Source of the DNA: Anaeromyxobacter soli
GTDB lineage: Bacteria; Myxococcota; Myxococcia; Myxococcales; Anaeromyxobacteraceae
Direction: 5' to 3'
Assembly: GCF_022808855.1 (NCBI RefSeq)
Contig: NZ_JAKZLF010000037.1
Location: forward strand, 1 to 48,184
Length of the DNA stretch: 48,184 nucleotides
The notes under the pieces were generated by a model, which was not told the origin of the DNA, did not search any database, and saw only the letters and a list, made by a program, of their open reading frames with translations. Positions 38,459 through 47,637 of this stretch are shown one piece after another. The number at the start of each line of letters is the position of its first letter. Position 1 is the stretch's first letter. A program made the position numbers and the translations under genes.

Positions 38459-39858
38459 CGCGGCTCCTTCGCGAGCACCTTCTCCCAGCGGGCGAGCTGG
38501 CGCGCCACCTGCTTCGGCCCGGGGGCGCCGGGGAGCTCCCGGCGGGCGAGGCTCCTCCGCGCGTCGAAGCAGCGGAGCACGTCCTTCTCGAACGCGGGGT
38601 GGAAGCGGCGCCACTCCTCGGCGGTGAGCTTCGCGAGCGGGCGGCGCTCGGCGGAGGAGAACGCCGCCGCCTTGCCGACCGCCTCGTGCGCCTCGCGGAA
38701 CGGCACGCCGCGCTCGACCAGGTACTCGGCCGCGTCGGTCGCGAGCGCCTCGCCGGAGCCGAGCGCCTCCTCCATCCGGTCGGCGTGGAACGTGGCCGTC
38801 TCGATCGCGCCCGCGACCGCGTCCGCGGTGAGGACGAGCGCCTCGGGGCCGCCGATGAGGGGACGCTTGTCCTCCTGCATGTCCCGGTTGTACGAGAGCG
38901 GCAGGCTCTTCACGATGGCGAGCAGCGCGACGAGGTCGCCGATCGCGCGCCCTGCCCGGCCGCGCGCGAGCTCGCCCACGTCGGGGTTCTTCTTCTGCGG
39001 CATGAGCGACGAGCCGGTCGCGAAGGCGTCGGCGAGCGACATGAAGCCGAACTCCTTCGTGGTCCAGAGCACGATCTCCTCGCCGACGCGGGAGAGGTGC
39101 ACCGCCGCGAGGGCGCAGGCGAAGAGGAGCTCGATGGCGCTGTCGCGGTCCGACACGGCGTCGAGCGAGTTCTGCGTCACGCCGGCGAGGCCGAGCGCCC
39201 GCGCGGTGGCCTCGCGGTCGAGCGGCAGCGTCGTGCCGGCGAGCGCGCCCGAGCCGAGCGGCGACACCGCCGCGCGGCGGCGGACGTCGGCGAGCCTGTC
39301 GCGATCCCGCGCGAACGCCTCGACGTGGGCGAGGAGGTGGTGCGCGAGGGAGACGGGCTGCGCGCGCTGCAGGTGCGTGTAGCCGGGGAGGATGGTCTTC
39401 TCGTGCTCGCGCGCGCGGGTGACGAGCGCGCGCTGGAGCCGCCCGAGCGCGGCGTCGCAGCGGTCGCAGGCGCCGACGATGAAGAGCCGCTCGTCGAGCG
39501 CGACCTGATCGTTCCGGCTGCGGCCGGCGTGGAGGTAGCCCGCGTCCGCGCCGACGAGCTCGCCGAGCCGCCGCTCCACGTGGGTGTGCACGTCCTCGAG
39601 GGCCGGGTCGAGCCGGATCTTGCCCGCGGCGAACTCCTCGCGGACCTGATCCAGGGCGGCCACGATGCGGCGCGCCGCCGCCTTCGGGACGATCCCCCGC
39701 TCGGCGAGCATGGTCACGTGGGCCTGGCTGCCCCGGATGTCCTCGGCGTAGAGCGCGCCGTCGTCCTGGATCGAGACGGAGAGCGCGACGAGGCGCGGAT
39801 CGGCCTCGCCCGCGAGCGCGGCGCGGGACACGGGCTTCGACTTCGTCTTTGGGCTCAT
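38455..39858 (-). CDS. argH: Argininosuccinate lyase
   Basis: ATG 39858 gives 467 residues, the normal length; the open frame upstream to 40062 is not used. Family blocks are [39 protein letters not shown] (with catalytic His) and [16 protein letters not shown] (the fumarase/ASL signature). It cleaves argininosuccinate to arginine and fumarate. It leads the nine-gene minus-strand run, so arginine and lysine synthesis share one transcript here. Confidence 0.97.
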   Translation of the reverse strand: MSPKTKSKPVSRAALAGEADPRLVALSVSIQDDGALYAEDIRGSQAHVTMLAERGIVPKAAARRIVAALDQVREEFAAGKIRLDPALEDVHTHVERRLGELVGADAGYLHAGRSRNDQVALDERLFIVGACDRCDAALGRLQRALVTRAREHEKTILPGYTHLQRAQPVSLAHHLLAHVEAFARDRDRLADVRRRAAVSPLGSGALAGTTLPLDREATARALGLAGVTQNSLDAVSDRDSAIELLFACALAAVHLSRVGEEIVLWTTKEFGFMSLADAFATGSSLMPQKKNPDVGELARGRAGRAIGDLVALLAIVKSLPLSYNRDMQEDKRPLIGGPEALVLTADAVAGAIETATFHADRMEEALGSGEALATDAAEYLVERGVPFREAHEAVGKAAAFSSAERRPLAKLTAEEWRRFHPAFEKDVLRCFDARRSLARRELPGAPGPKQVARQLARWEKVLAKEPR

Positions 39859-39985
39859 CGGGGTCGGCGACGCTAGCACACCCGCGCTGCCCCAGGAATC
39901 CCTGCGATTTCCCCTGGCTCGCACGCAAGAGCGCGGCGAGCATCGCGCCCGGAAACCCGACCCGAGACGACGAGGAGACCTGCGA

Positions 39986-40390
39986 ATGGCGAGCGAGATG
40001 ATCGTGACCTTCCCCGGGAACAAGAAGGTCGACACCCAGATCGGCAAGCACGTGATCCGCACCGATCAGCCCGCCTCGGGCGGCGGCGAGGACTCCGCCC
40101 CCGCGCCCTTCGGGCTGTTCCTCGCGGCCATCGGCACCTGCGCCGGGATCTACGTCCTCGGCTTCTGCCAGAAGCGCGAGCTGCCGACCGACGGCATCCG
40201 GATCCGCCAGCGGAACCACTTCGACGAGGAGACCGGGGTGCTCGCGCGGGTCGAGCTCGACATCGAGGTCCCGCCGAGCTTCCCGGAGAAGTACCGCGAC
40301 GCGCTCGTGCGCGTGGCCGATCAGTGCGCCGTGAAGAAGGCGATCCAGGCCCAGCCGCGGTTCGACGTGCGCACGGTCGTCGCCGGCTGA
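39986..40390 (+). CDS. OsmC-family protein
   Basis: A 134-residue OsmC/Ohr-like protein. The N-terminal [24 protein letters not shown] and the helix [21 protein letters not shown] contain conserved Cys52, and a second conserved-region Cys lies in [11 protein letters not shown]. Relatives reduce organic peroxides or are of the YhfA type with unknown role. Without the Ohr signature I call it OsmC-like only. GAGGAG precedes the start. It diverges from argH. Confidence 0.9.
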   Translation: MASEMIVTFPGNKKVDTQIGKHVIRTDQPASGGGEDSAPAPFGLFLAAIGTCAGIYVLGFCQKRELPTDGIRIRQRNHFDEETGVLARVELDIEVPPSFPEKYRDALVRVADQCAVKKAIQAQPRFDVRTVVAG

Positions 40391-40463
40391 CCGGGAGGCC
40401 GCTCGTCACGGCGAGATTCGAGCCCGCTGGACGCAGGCCGTCGCGCGTCCCGTCGGTTAGCGC

Positions 40464-40480
40464 GAGGGGCGAAGCCCCTC
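40464..40480. terminator. Hairpin with GAA loop after osmC
   Basis: GAGGGGC (40464-40470), loop GAA, GCCCCTC (40474-40480): a perfect 7-bp stem, 74 bases after the OsmC stop. Confidence 0.5.
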
Positions 40481-40487
40481 CGGCGGG

Positions 40488-40525
40488 GAACGGTCGCGAA
40501 CCCGCGACAGCGGGCGCGACCGTTC
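40488..40525. terminator. Nested 11-bp hairpin between converging genes
   Basis: GAACGGTCGCG (40488-40498) pairs perfectly with CGCGACCGTTC (40515-40525). Inside, CCCGC (40501-40505) pairs with GCGGG (40510-40514). This is the longest perfect stem I found in the window and it lies between the OsmC (plus) and porin (minus) stops. Confidence 0.6.
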
Positions 40526-40584
40526 ACGGGCCCCGCCGAGCAGGGGTGGGGCCCCCGGCGGCGGCGGTCAGTCGCCGGCGGGGG

Positions 40585-40601
40585 CGGGGGCGCAGCCCCC
40601 G
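40585..40601. terminator. Hairpin with GCA loop before porin stop
   Basis: CGGGGGC (40585-40591), loop GCA, GCCCCCG (40595-40601), 41 bases downstream of the porin stop on the minus strand. Confidence 0.5.
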
Positions 40602-40641
40602 TTCAGACACCGCCGGGCGTGCCTGCTTCGCGGGGTCCCCT

Positions 40642-42495
40642 CTAGAACTTCGCGACGAGACCGAACGCGAGGAGGTGGGCGCGGGAGAGCTCACCCGGCC
40701 CGAACGCGCCGAACGGCTCCAGGATGCCGTACTGCCCGTAGGCCTGGAAGCCGGCGCCCGAGGTGTACGTGAGCATGGTGTCCGCCTCGAGCCCGAGCCG
40801 GTTCGTGCCGGTGCCCGGCCCCGTCGAGCTCGGGGTCGACTCCGCGGAGATGGCCTGCGAGTAGACGAGCTGCGCGTCGAGCGCGAGGCCCGGGAACATG
40901 TCCCAGCGGATCTTCGGCTTCACGTACCAGGCGTCGGTCACCTGCCCGAGGATGCGGCTGAACAGGATGAGGTCGACCTTGTAGGCCGGGTTGAACCGGA
41001 AGTTGCGGATGCTCCGGTCGTTCGTGCCGTTGAACTGGGGGCCCTCGAAGGTGCCGTAGCCGGGGAGCGAGCCGTCCGCGTTGAAGCGGCTCGGGATGTT
41101 GCCGAAGCCCGGCGCGTCGTCGCCGCTGGCCGCGCCGAACTCGCCGCCGAGGGTGACCTTGTTCGGGATGGCCTTGTACTCGGTGACGAGGCTGCCGCCC
41201 CACTGGCGCAGCTCCACCCGCGAGACCGGCTTGACGGTGAGCGTCGGGTCGGTGTCGGAGGCGGGACCGACCGTGAACGCCTGGCCGATGTGGCCGTAGA
41301 CGCCGACCGCCTCGGCCTCCACGCGCCAGCGCTGCGTGAGCACGCGCACCCAGAGGTCGAGGACGTGGCCGTAGCTGCGGCGCCGGCCCACGGCGAGCGA
41401 GGAGGACGGGTCGAGCTCGGCGCCGAAGCCGTCCTGCGCCCAGGCCGGGATCGAGTCCCGCTGCGTCCGGTAGTTGTAGTAGGCGCCGAAGTTGAACGAG
41501 GACTCGTTCCGGTCGAGCTTGCGCCGGATCTCGTCGTCGGTGTCGACGCGCGCGGCCTTCACGGCCCAGGTGCGCGCGTCGTCGGAGGAGTCGGCGTCGA
41601 ACGGCTGGCCGACGCCCGCGCCGAAACGCGGATCCGGGCGCAGCGCGCCCTCCGTCTCGAAGTCGAGGATGGGGACGAGCGTCAGCGCGCCGATGGGCGT
41701 CTGCACGGGCGGGAGCGCGAACTGGATGCGGTCGACCGTGTCGCCGTAGTCCTCGTCGACGCCGCCGCCCGCGTTCGTGAGGAGCCCGAGCCCCCACTCG
41801 GACGGCATGCGGCCGAAGCTGAGCAGGCCGACCGGCGTCTGCACCTCACCCCACACCCGCTTCGGCAGGATCGGGTCGCGATCGGCGGTCGGGTCGTTCG
41901 GGTAGAGCTGGCGGGTGCTGCCGTAGAACTGCGCCGGGAAGGGGCTGTACGGATCGTCGAAGAGCTTGCTCGTCGAGGAGCCGAGCACGTAGTTGTCGAG
42001 CACGTCGATCTGCGCGCGCACCCGGACGAGCTCGGAGACGTTCAGCGTCGGCTCGAGGCGGAGCCGCATGTTCGCGGTCGCGATCGTGCCGCGCGTGGGC
42101 CGGACGCCGGCGGTGGGGTCGGGGTTGAAGACCGGGACCGGGTACAGGTAGTGGCCCGACGCGTCGGGCGCGCGGCCGAGGGCGAGATCGTCGGAGAGCT
42201 GCCCGCGCACGCGGTAGTAGCCGTCGAGCTCGAAGAACTCGAGCTTCGGTCCCTCGGCGACGGTGCCCATGAACTCCGCCGCCGACTGGGCGCCCTGGAT
42301 CTCGGCGCGGACCTCGTCGCGGAGGTCCTCCTTCAGCCGCTCGACCTCGCGCTGGATCGCGGCCTTGGTCTCGGGCGGCAGGTCCGTCGCGGGCTTTTCG
42401 GTGCCCTTCGTCTCCTCCGACTTCTTGTCGTCCTGCGCGCGCGCCGCGCCGGCGAGGAGGAGGAGTGCCGCGAGGGCGGCGAGCAGACGGGACAT
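40642..42495 (-). CDS. Putative outer-membrane porin-like protein (TIGR04551-like)
   Basis: A 617-residue protein. The signal peptide MSRLLAALAALLLLAGAARA is followed by a charged coiled-coil segment (about residues 40-70, ETKAAIQREVERLKEDLRDE), as in porins tethered to peptidoglycan. The remainder is a long series of amphipathic aromatic strands (for example ELDGYYRVRGQL, FNFGAYYNYRTQ, DMFPGLALDAQLVYS) ending in FGLVAKF with terminal Phe. I remember a Myxococcota family, TIGR04551, with this look; not verified. A strong -35 lies upstream. It likely forms a general outer-membrane channel. Confidence 0.8.
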   Translation of the reverse strand: MSRLLAALAALLLLAGAARAQDDKKSEETKGTEKPATDLPPETKAAIQREVERLKEDLRDEVRAEIQGAQSAAEFMGTVAEGPKLEFFELDGYYRVRGQLSDDLALGRAPDASGHYLYPVPVFNPDPTAGVRPTRGTIATANMRLRLEPTLNVSELVRVRAQIDVLDNYVLGSSTSKLFDDPYSPFPAQFYGSTRQLYPNDPTADRDPILPKRVWGEVQTPVGLLSFGRMPSEWGLGLLTNAGGGVDEDYGDTVDRIQFALPPVQTPIGALTLVPILDFETEGALRPDPRFGAGVGQPFDADSSDDARTWAVKAARVDTDDEIRRKLDRNESSFNFGAYYNYRTQRDSIPAWAQDGFGAELDPSSSLAVGRRRSYGHVLDLWVRVLTQRWRVEAEAVGVYGHIGQAFTVGPASDTDPTLTVKPVSRVELRQWGGSLVTEYKAIPNKVTLGGEFGAASGDDAPGFGNIPSRFNADGSLPGYGTFEGPQFNGTNDRSIRNFRFNPAYKVDLILFSRILGQVTDAWYVKPKIRWDMFPGLALDAQLVYSQAISAESTPSSTGPGTGTNRLGLEADTMLTYTSGAGFQAYGQYGILEPFGAFGPGELSRAHLLAFGLVAKF

Positions 42496-42536
42496 GCAGG
42501 TGACCCCTTGAAAGGAGGGCAGGACGAAACGCGGTG

Positions 42537-42565
42537 ATACAACACGCGTTCCCGCGGTCGGTCAA
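42537..42565 (-). promoter_or_regulatory. Promoter for the porin-like gene
   Basis: On the minus strand TTGACC (42565-42560), 17 bases, TTGTAT (42542-42537). The -35 box matches five of six positions; the -10 is weaker. The leader would be about 35 bases. Confidence 0.45.
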
Positions 42566-42769
42566 CCCCGATGACGGAGCGCGGCCCGAGGGGCGCGGGG
42601 AATGCGCCGCAGGCCTCCAGGAGATCCGAGGCGCAGGAGCCCGGGCCCGGAGAACGCCCCGCGGACGCGCGCCGGGGCGCACGCACCCGAGGGCCTTCGA
42701 GTCAGGCGCGCGCCGCGGGCGCGAGGAGCGAGGACGCCCCCCGGCGGCGGGACCGGGAGCGCGCGCCGA

Positions 42770-43180
42770 TCAGCGGTGGTCGCCGCCGCCCTGCTTCAGC
42801 TCGACGAGCACCCCCCGGCTGCCCTTCGGGTGGACGAACGCGACCTTCGAGCCGCCCGCGCCGGGACGCGGCTTCTCGTCGAGCAGCGGCGCGCCCTGCG
42901 CGCGCAGCGCCGCCATCGCCTGCTCGATGTCGGGCACCTCGAGGCACACGTGGTGCAGCCCCTCCCCGCGCTTCTCGATCGCCTTCGCCATCGGGCTGCT
43001 CGGGCCGGAGGGCGAGACGAGCTCGATGCGCCCCGCGCCGTGGCCGAAGATCGCGACCCGCACCTGCTCGGTGGGGACCTCCTCCACCTCGGCGAGCTCG
43101 AGGCCGTAGACGTCGCGGTACAGCCGGATCGCGGCGTCGAGGTCGGCGACGAGGATGGCGACGTGGTCGAGCCCGTTCAT
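42770..43180 (-). CDS. mce: Methylmalonyl-CoA epimerase
   Basis: ATG 43180, preceded by GGAGG, gives 136 residues; the longer frame to 43273 is rejected. It is a glyoxalase/VOC-fold protein. Metal ligands are His6 in LDHVAILV, the His in GLHHVCLEV and a C-terminal Glu in VLVELKQG, with YGLELAEVEEVPTEQVRVA between. It interconverts (R)- and (S)-methylmalonyl-CoA for propionate metabolism. The mutase is not in the window. Gene stands alone. Confidence 0.92.
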   Translation of the reverse strand: MNGLDHVAILVADLDAAIRLYRDVYGLELAEVEEVPTEQVRVAIFGHGAGRIELVSPSGPSSPMAKAIEKRGEGLHHVCLEVPDIEQAMAALRAQGAPLLDEKPRPGAGGSKVAFVHPKGSRGVLVELKQGGGDHR

Positions 43181-43312
43181 GAGGCCTCCGTGCGCCTCGC
43201 GGCGCCGCGAGCGAGCGGCGCGGCGCCCGGCATGAGCGGCCTTCGGCGCGAGGGAGGTGGGATGATAGCGCATGGCGCCGCCCGCCCGGACGAGGGGCGG
43301 GGGCGAGCGGCG

Positions 43313-44842
43313 TCACTTCCCGGACTTCACCTCGACCCCGAGGACCTTCAGCGCGCCGAGGAGCCCGACGGTGTCGACCTGGGGTCCGGACCCGAGCGCC
43401 AGGTGCGTCGCGTCGGCGACGGGCTGGCCGAAGGTGGGGTCCATCGCGATCCACTCGCCCGCGCTCCGCACCTCCACCCAGGCGTGCCAGTAGAGCGCGT
43501 CCTGCCCGTCCTCGTAGCGCGCGTAGACGAGCCCGTGCACCGCGCGCGCCGGGATCCCGAGCGCGCGCGCGAGCGCGACGAGGAGCACGCTGTGCTCGGT
43601 ACAGTCGCCGCGGCCGGCGGCGAGCACGTCGCTCGCGCGGTCGTGGCTCGCGCCGTAAGCCTTCTCGAGCCGGCGGTACACGTCCTCGGAGAGGAGCTGG
43701 GCCGCCGCGTACGCGCCTGGCGCGTTCCCGGCGATCTTCTTCGCGAGCGCCGCGATGGCCGGCTCGTCGGAGTCGGCCTGCGGCGACGGGGCGAGATCGT
43801 CGGCGCTCGCGCCCTGGGCGGCGCGGGAGAGGGGGGTGTCCTTCTTCGGGTCGGCGGCGAGCGGCGGGCGCACCGCCACGGTGAGCAGCGTCTCCCCGGC
43901 GCGGCCGCGCCCGAAGCGCTGGCGCGCGTCGCCCTTCTGGAAGGAGGGCGGCAGCCCGGCGAGGCGGTAGACGATCGTCGCCGGGACGGCGCGCGGCAGC
44001 GGGCGCGGCAGCGGGACGCGCGCGAGCGCGAAGAGGTCCACCTGGTCCAGGCTGCGGGCGGCCTCCTCCGGCTCGGGCCGCGCCACGATCGCCTCGCCGA
44101 GCCGGATCTCCACCACCCGCCCGTCGTCCGCGACGCGGTACTCGGCCGCGAGCCGGTCGCCCGCCTCCGACTCGGCGACGACCGACACCTCCTCCTGCAC
44201 GCCGCCGCCGGCGATGGTCTCGCGCCGGAGGAAGACGTCCTGCATCTCCTTCACGCGCAGCTTCTCGAGGTCGAGCTGCTTGCCGCGCACCGTCCCGCGC
44301 CGCGCCGCCGCGAGGCGCACGCCGTCCGCGAGCTCCGCGGTCTCGGTGACGCCCTCGACGGTGCGCTCCTGCCGGCCGGCGGGCGTCTCCTCGACGAGCT
44401 TGCACACCGCGCGCGCGCAGGTGCCGGACACCGTCCGGTCGCCGCCGTCGCCCGCCCACACCGCGCGGACGGCCACGAGCGGCCCCTGGTGCCGCGCCTC
44501 GTAGATGCGCTCCTCCTCCTGGCGGCGCTCCACCGTCTTGCCGCCGACGTTCGCGCGCACGAGCGTCTCGCTGCGCCCGACGAGGACGTCCTTGCCGTCG
44601 CGCAGCTCGCGCGCGAGCTGGACCTTCGTGAAGCCGGCCTTCTTGCCCACGAGGTACAGGCCGAACCACTCCGGGCCGGGGGGCCTCGGGACGCTCAGCG
44701 CGTCCGGGAGCGCCGCGGCGCCGGCGGCGAGCTCTCCGCGGGGCGGGCGCGGGGGCTTCGCGGCCGCGGCCCGCTGCTCGGGGCAGCCCGCGAGCACGAG
44801 GGCGACTGCGGCGGCGCCGGCGGCGAGGAGGTGCGGTCTCAT
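43313..44842 (-). CDS. Transglutaminase-like lipoprotein
   Basis: A 509-residue protein with lipoprotein signal ending VLAGCPE. A long beta-rich N-terminal region (about 40-320) precedes a transglutaminase/papain-like domain. The triad is visible: Cys414 in RGDCTEHSVLL, His453 in YWHAWVEV and Asp468 in AMDPTFGQ. Known relatives are proteases or peptide cyclisers, and some act in polysaccharide or peptidoglycan pathways. Its role here is unknown; the lipid anchor places it on the envelope. Upstream is the hairpin at 44896. Confidence 0.88.
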   Translation of the reverse strand: MRPHLLAAGAAAVALVLAGCPEQRAAAAKPPRPPRGELAAGAAALPDALSVPRPPGPEWFGLYLVGKKAGFTKVQLARELRDGKDVLVGRSETLVRANVGGKTVERRQEEERIYEARHQGPLVAVRAVWAGDGGDRTVSGTCARAVCKLVEETPAGRQERTVEGVTETAELADGVRLAAARRGTVRGKQLDLEKLRVKEMQDVFLRRETIAGGGVQEEVSVVAESEAGDRLAAEYRVADDGRVVEIRLGEAIVARPEPEEAARSLDQVDLFALARVPLPRPLPRAVPATIVYRLAGLPPSFQKGDARQRFGRGRAGETLLTVAVRPPLAADPKKDTPLSRAAQGASADDLAPSPQADSDEPAIAALAKKIAGNAPGAYAAAQLLSEDVYRRLEKAYGASHDRASDVLAAGRGDCTEHSVLLVALARALGIPARAVHGLVYARYEDGQDALYWHAWVEVRSAGEWIAMDPTFGQPVADATHLALGSGPQVDTVGLLGALKVLGVEVKSGK

Positions 44843-44895
44843 GGTGCGTGTCCTTCCTTCGGAGAGGCGTTCTACCAGAAAGCCGCGGCAATCAA

Positions 44896-44910
44896 CGGGG
44901 CTGCGCCCCG
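44896..44910 (-). terminator. Hairpin after acyl-ACP thioesterase
   Basis: CGGGGC (44896-44901), 3-base loop, GCCCCG (44905-44910), located 48 bases beyond the thioesterase stop on the minus strand. It is followed there by TTGATT but no true T run. Confidence 0.4.
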
Positions 44911-44957
44911 CCCCACCGACGGCTGGACGCGGTCGAGGTTTCCGCGCGGCGTGCCGG

Positions 44958-45725
44958 CTAGCGAGCGGCCGGGAGGATCGCCTCCGGCCGAGGTACCCAG
45001 CGCGTCACGAGCCGCGCGAGCTCCTTCTCGTCCTCCTCGCGCACGATGGCGTGCGCGTACCGGCCCTCGCCCGCGGGGGCGAGGCGCGAGAGGATGGCGC
45101 TGCCGTAGTGCGCCTCGGCGAGGAACTGCACCTCGAGGTCGGCGAGCCGCCGGGCGCGGAACACCTCGCGCGGCACCACCTCCTGCGCCCAGGTCGGATA
45201 GCTCGTGTTCGTCACGTGCATGTTCACGTCGATGTCGCCGTAGCGCACGTGGAACCGCTTCTGGTGCTCCCACTCGCGGAGCTCGGGGAGCCTGCCGGGC
45301 TCGAGGGTGAGCACCGGCGCCGAGGGCTCGCGCGGGAAGCGCGCGTCGAGCACGTCGGCGGGCCGCACCGGCCGCCGGGTGGCGAGGTCGAGCACGAACC
45401 ACTGGGTGGTCGCGCGCGCGACCTCGGCGCCGTCCGCGCGGCGCACGACGAAGTCGCGCAGCGCGGCGAGCCGGTCGATGCCCGCGGGCCAGGTCTCGAT
45501 CTCGAGCCGGTCGCCGAGGACGATGGGCACCGGGTTCTCGATGCGCTGGCGGGCGAGCACCCAGGTGAGCCCGCGCGGCATGAGCACGTCGAGCCCGACC
45601 CCGAGCGCGGCCGCGTGCTGCCCGGCGACCTCCTGCAGGTAGCCGGACAGGGCGGCGATCGCGATGGTCCCGAAGGCGTCCACCTCGTAGGTGTGGACGC
45701 CGAAGCGCTGGCGGTGGGTCTGCAT
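44958..45725 (-). CDS. Acyl-ACP thioesterase (FatA/FatB type)
   Basis: A 255-residue double hot-dog protein that releases fatty acids from acyl carrier protein. The N-terminal hot-dog helix is ALSGYLQEVAGQHAAALG. The second hot-dog carries the catalytic pattern DIDVNMHVTNTSY (Asp166, Asn168, His170) with Glu204 in LAEAHYGS, similar to plant/bacterial FatA. Length is normal for bacterial members. It overlaps nothing but starts 4 bases from the stop of the preceding lipoprotein gene, so they likely form an operon. Confidence 0.9.
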   Translation of the reverse strand: MQTHRQRFGVHTYEVDAFGTIAIAALSGYLQEVAGQHAAALGVGLDVLMPRGLTWVLARQRIENPVPIVLGDRLEIETWPAGIDRLAALRDFVVRRADGAEVARATTQWFVLDLATRRPVRPADVLDARFPREPSAPVLTLEPGRLPELREWEHQKRFHVRYGDIDVNMHVTNTSYPTWAQEVVPREVFRARRLADLEVQFLAEAHYGSAILSRLAPAGEGRYAHAIVREEDEKELARLVTRWVPRPEAILPAAR

Positions 45726-45729
45726 GGAG

Positions 45730-46902
45730 CTACAGGCTAGCGCCGAACCGGACCGAGGTGAGGATCGCGTCGATGCGTCCCGTGTCCTCCGGCTCGGGAT
45801 CGGCCTTGGAGACCTGCACGTTCACGCACACGCCCTCGCGCCAGAGGAAGAGGTGGGCGTGCTGCTGGCGGATCTTCCGGCCGCGCAGCTCGTCCAGCAC
45901 GTAGGCGGCGCGCGCCCCTCCGCTCGCGTCGGACAGCGCGAGCTCCCGCAGGTCGGGCGCGCTCTTCCGGATCCGCTCGAGGATGCGCTCGCGGCAGGCG
46001 CCGGCGTCGGCGGCCCCGTGCGCGTCGCGCAGGGTCACCGACGCGACGAGGCCGCTCTGCGGATGGCGTCCGAGCACGAGCACGCCCTCCCCGTCCTCGG
46101 CGGGCCGCGGCTCGAACATCTCGAAGCCGGGGAGGTCCACCAGCACGGTGAACGCGCGGCCCGGATAGGCGACCGAGAGCGGCTCGGTCTCGGCCTCGGG
46201 ATCGGGCGTGAAGCGCATCGCGCCGCTCTTGGGGGCGGCGGGGCTCCCGCCGGCGGACGCCGGGACGTGCCGCGCGCCGCGGACGACCTCGAGCACCGCC
46301 TCGCGCTGCGGTCCGGGCGCGTTGTCGAGCAGGGTGAAGGCGAGGATCATGTCGCCCACCGCGGCCGCGCCCTGCAGGAGGTGACGCCACTCGCCCTCGC
46401 CCGGCTCCCGGGCGGCGAACGCCTTGTCGGTCGCCGCGAACCAGTAGCCGTGCACCCCGCGCTCGCCGCGCAGCTCGTGCAGCGCGATCTCCTGCTCGAC
46501 GCTCGTGGCGAGCGCCTTGCGGCGGGCGAGCTCGGCGAGGAGCTGCGCGGTGTCGCCCTGCGCGTCCGCGCCGAATGCCTCGGGGCTCGCGGGGGCCTCC
46601 TCGGCGGTCGGCGGGGGGTTCCAGAAGGGCGTGAGCAGCACCATGAATCCGCCGCCCGCCTTCGCGTCGCGCGGCTCGAGGCGGACGGTGAGCGCGATCG
46701 GCTCCTCGCCCTCCGCCGAGCTCGCCTTCCAGCCGGGCGGGAGCGCGATCTCCAGCTCGCCGTGGCCCGGCACCTCGAAGCGCTGCCGGGACGGGGGCGC
46801 CGCGCCGCCGCGCCGGCCGGCGCACGCGCCGAGCAAGAGCGCGACGGCGAGGGCGAGCACGAGCGCGGCGCGTCCGGGCGCGCGGTGGCGAGGCGTGGTC
46901 AA
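45730..46902 (-). CDS. Hypothetical lipoprotein
   Basis: A 390-residue protein with a signal peptide ending LLGACAGRR (lipobox). The rest alternates short beta strands and loops, including LEIALPPGWKASS, a segment seen at the start of some DcrB/PsbP-like folds, and a second unit FTVLVDLPGFEMFEP. This suggests two related domains. No catalytic pattern is recognised. It immediately precedes the thioesterase gene on the same strand. Confidence 0.75.
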   Translation of the reverse strand: MTTPRHRAPGRAALVLALAVALLLGACAGRRGGAAPPSRQRFEVPGHGELEIALPPGWKASSAEGEEPIALTVRLEPRDAKAGGGFMVLLTPFWNPPPTAEEAPASPEAFGADAQGDTAQLLAELARRKALATSVEQEIALHELRGERGVHGYWFAATDKAFAAREPGEGEWRHLLQGAAAVGDMILAFTLLDNAPGPQREAVLEVVRGARHVPASAGGSPAAPKSGAMRFTPDPEAETEPLSVAYPGRAFTVLVDLPGFEMFEPRPAEDGEGVLVLGRHPQSGLVASVTLRDAHGAADAGACRERILERIRKSAPDLRELALSDASGGARAAYVLDELRGRKIRQQHAHLFLWREGVCVNVQVSKADPEPEDTGRIDAILTSVRFGASL

Positions 46903-47022
46903 TTCATCCCTTCCCTGGCCCTTCTAGCGTTTCCCGCTCTCCCATGCGAGCGACGCCCCGGGGAGCCCCGCGCGGCCTGCGGACGCTCGCGCGAGAGAGC
47001 CCAGGTGGGCCATCATGCGGCG

Positions 47023-47619
47023 GTGAAGCGGACCGCCGCCGCCGCGCTGCGCAACCGCGAGGCGATCGCCTCGGCGCTCCGGGGCGTCCTGCCGCCGCGC
47101 GGCCTCGTCCTCGAGCTCGGCAGCGGTACGGGCGAGCACGCGGTGTACCTCGCCCGGGCGTTCCCCTCCCTCGAGTGGCAGCCGTCCGATCCGGACCTGG
47201 AGGCGCGCGCGAGCATCCGCGCCTGGTCGGCCGAGGCCGGCCTCGCGAACCTGCTCGGGCCGCTCAACTACGACGTCCGGCTCCCGCTCTGGCAGGCGCG
47301 CCCTGCGGACGCCGTGCTCTGCGTGAACGTGCTGCACGTCGCCCCGCCGGAGTGCGGCGAGGCGCTCTTCCGCGGCGCGGCGCGCGTCCTGCCGCCGGGG
47401 GGACCGCTCGCGGTGTACGGCCCGTTCCGGCGGCGCGGGGCCCCGCTCGAAGGCCGGCTCGCGCGGCTCGACGCGCAGCTCCGCGCGCACGACCCCGCGC
47501 TCGGCGTGCGGGAGCTCGAGGCGCTCGAGGCGCTCGCCGCCCGCCACGACCTCGCGCTCGATGCGGTGGTGGCGATGCCGGAGGAGGGCGATCTCCTCGT
47601 CGTGTGGCGGCGCGGGTGA
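47023..47619 (+). CDS. DUF938 SAM-dependent methyltransferase-like protein
   Basis: GTG 47023 (alternatively GTG 47005) gives 198 residues. The DUF938 beginning KRTAAAALRNREAIASAL is clear; SAM motif I is LELGSGTGEHAVYLA; DAVLCVNVLHVAPPE is motif post-II; and LPPGGPLAVYGPFRR follows. Substrate unknown. The gene lies between converging minus-strand genes with its own short upstream region. Confidence 0.88.
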   Translation: MKRTAAAALRNREAIASALRGVLPPRGLVLELGSGTGEHAVYLARAFPSLEWQPSDPDLEARASIRAWSAEAGLANLLGPLNYDVRLPLWQARPADAVLCVNVLHVAPPECGEALFRGAARVLPPGGPLAVYGPFRRRGAPLEGRLARLDAQLRAHDPALGVRELEALEALAARHDLALDAVVAMPEEGDLLVVWRRG

Positions 47620-47637
47620 CGGCGGGGGCTTGCTCGC

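Noticed and set aside
38459..40000. A lysine riboswitch upstream of lysA or argH
   Set aside because: lysA has no leader (4-bp overlap), and the argH upstream region shows no long structured leader or lysine-box-like sequence.
40391..40641. A CRISPR array or transposon end at the hairpin-rich spacer
   Set aside because: The hairpins differ in sequence, there are no evenly spaced direct repeats, no target-site duplication and no nearby cas or transposase gene.
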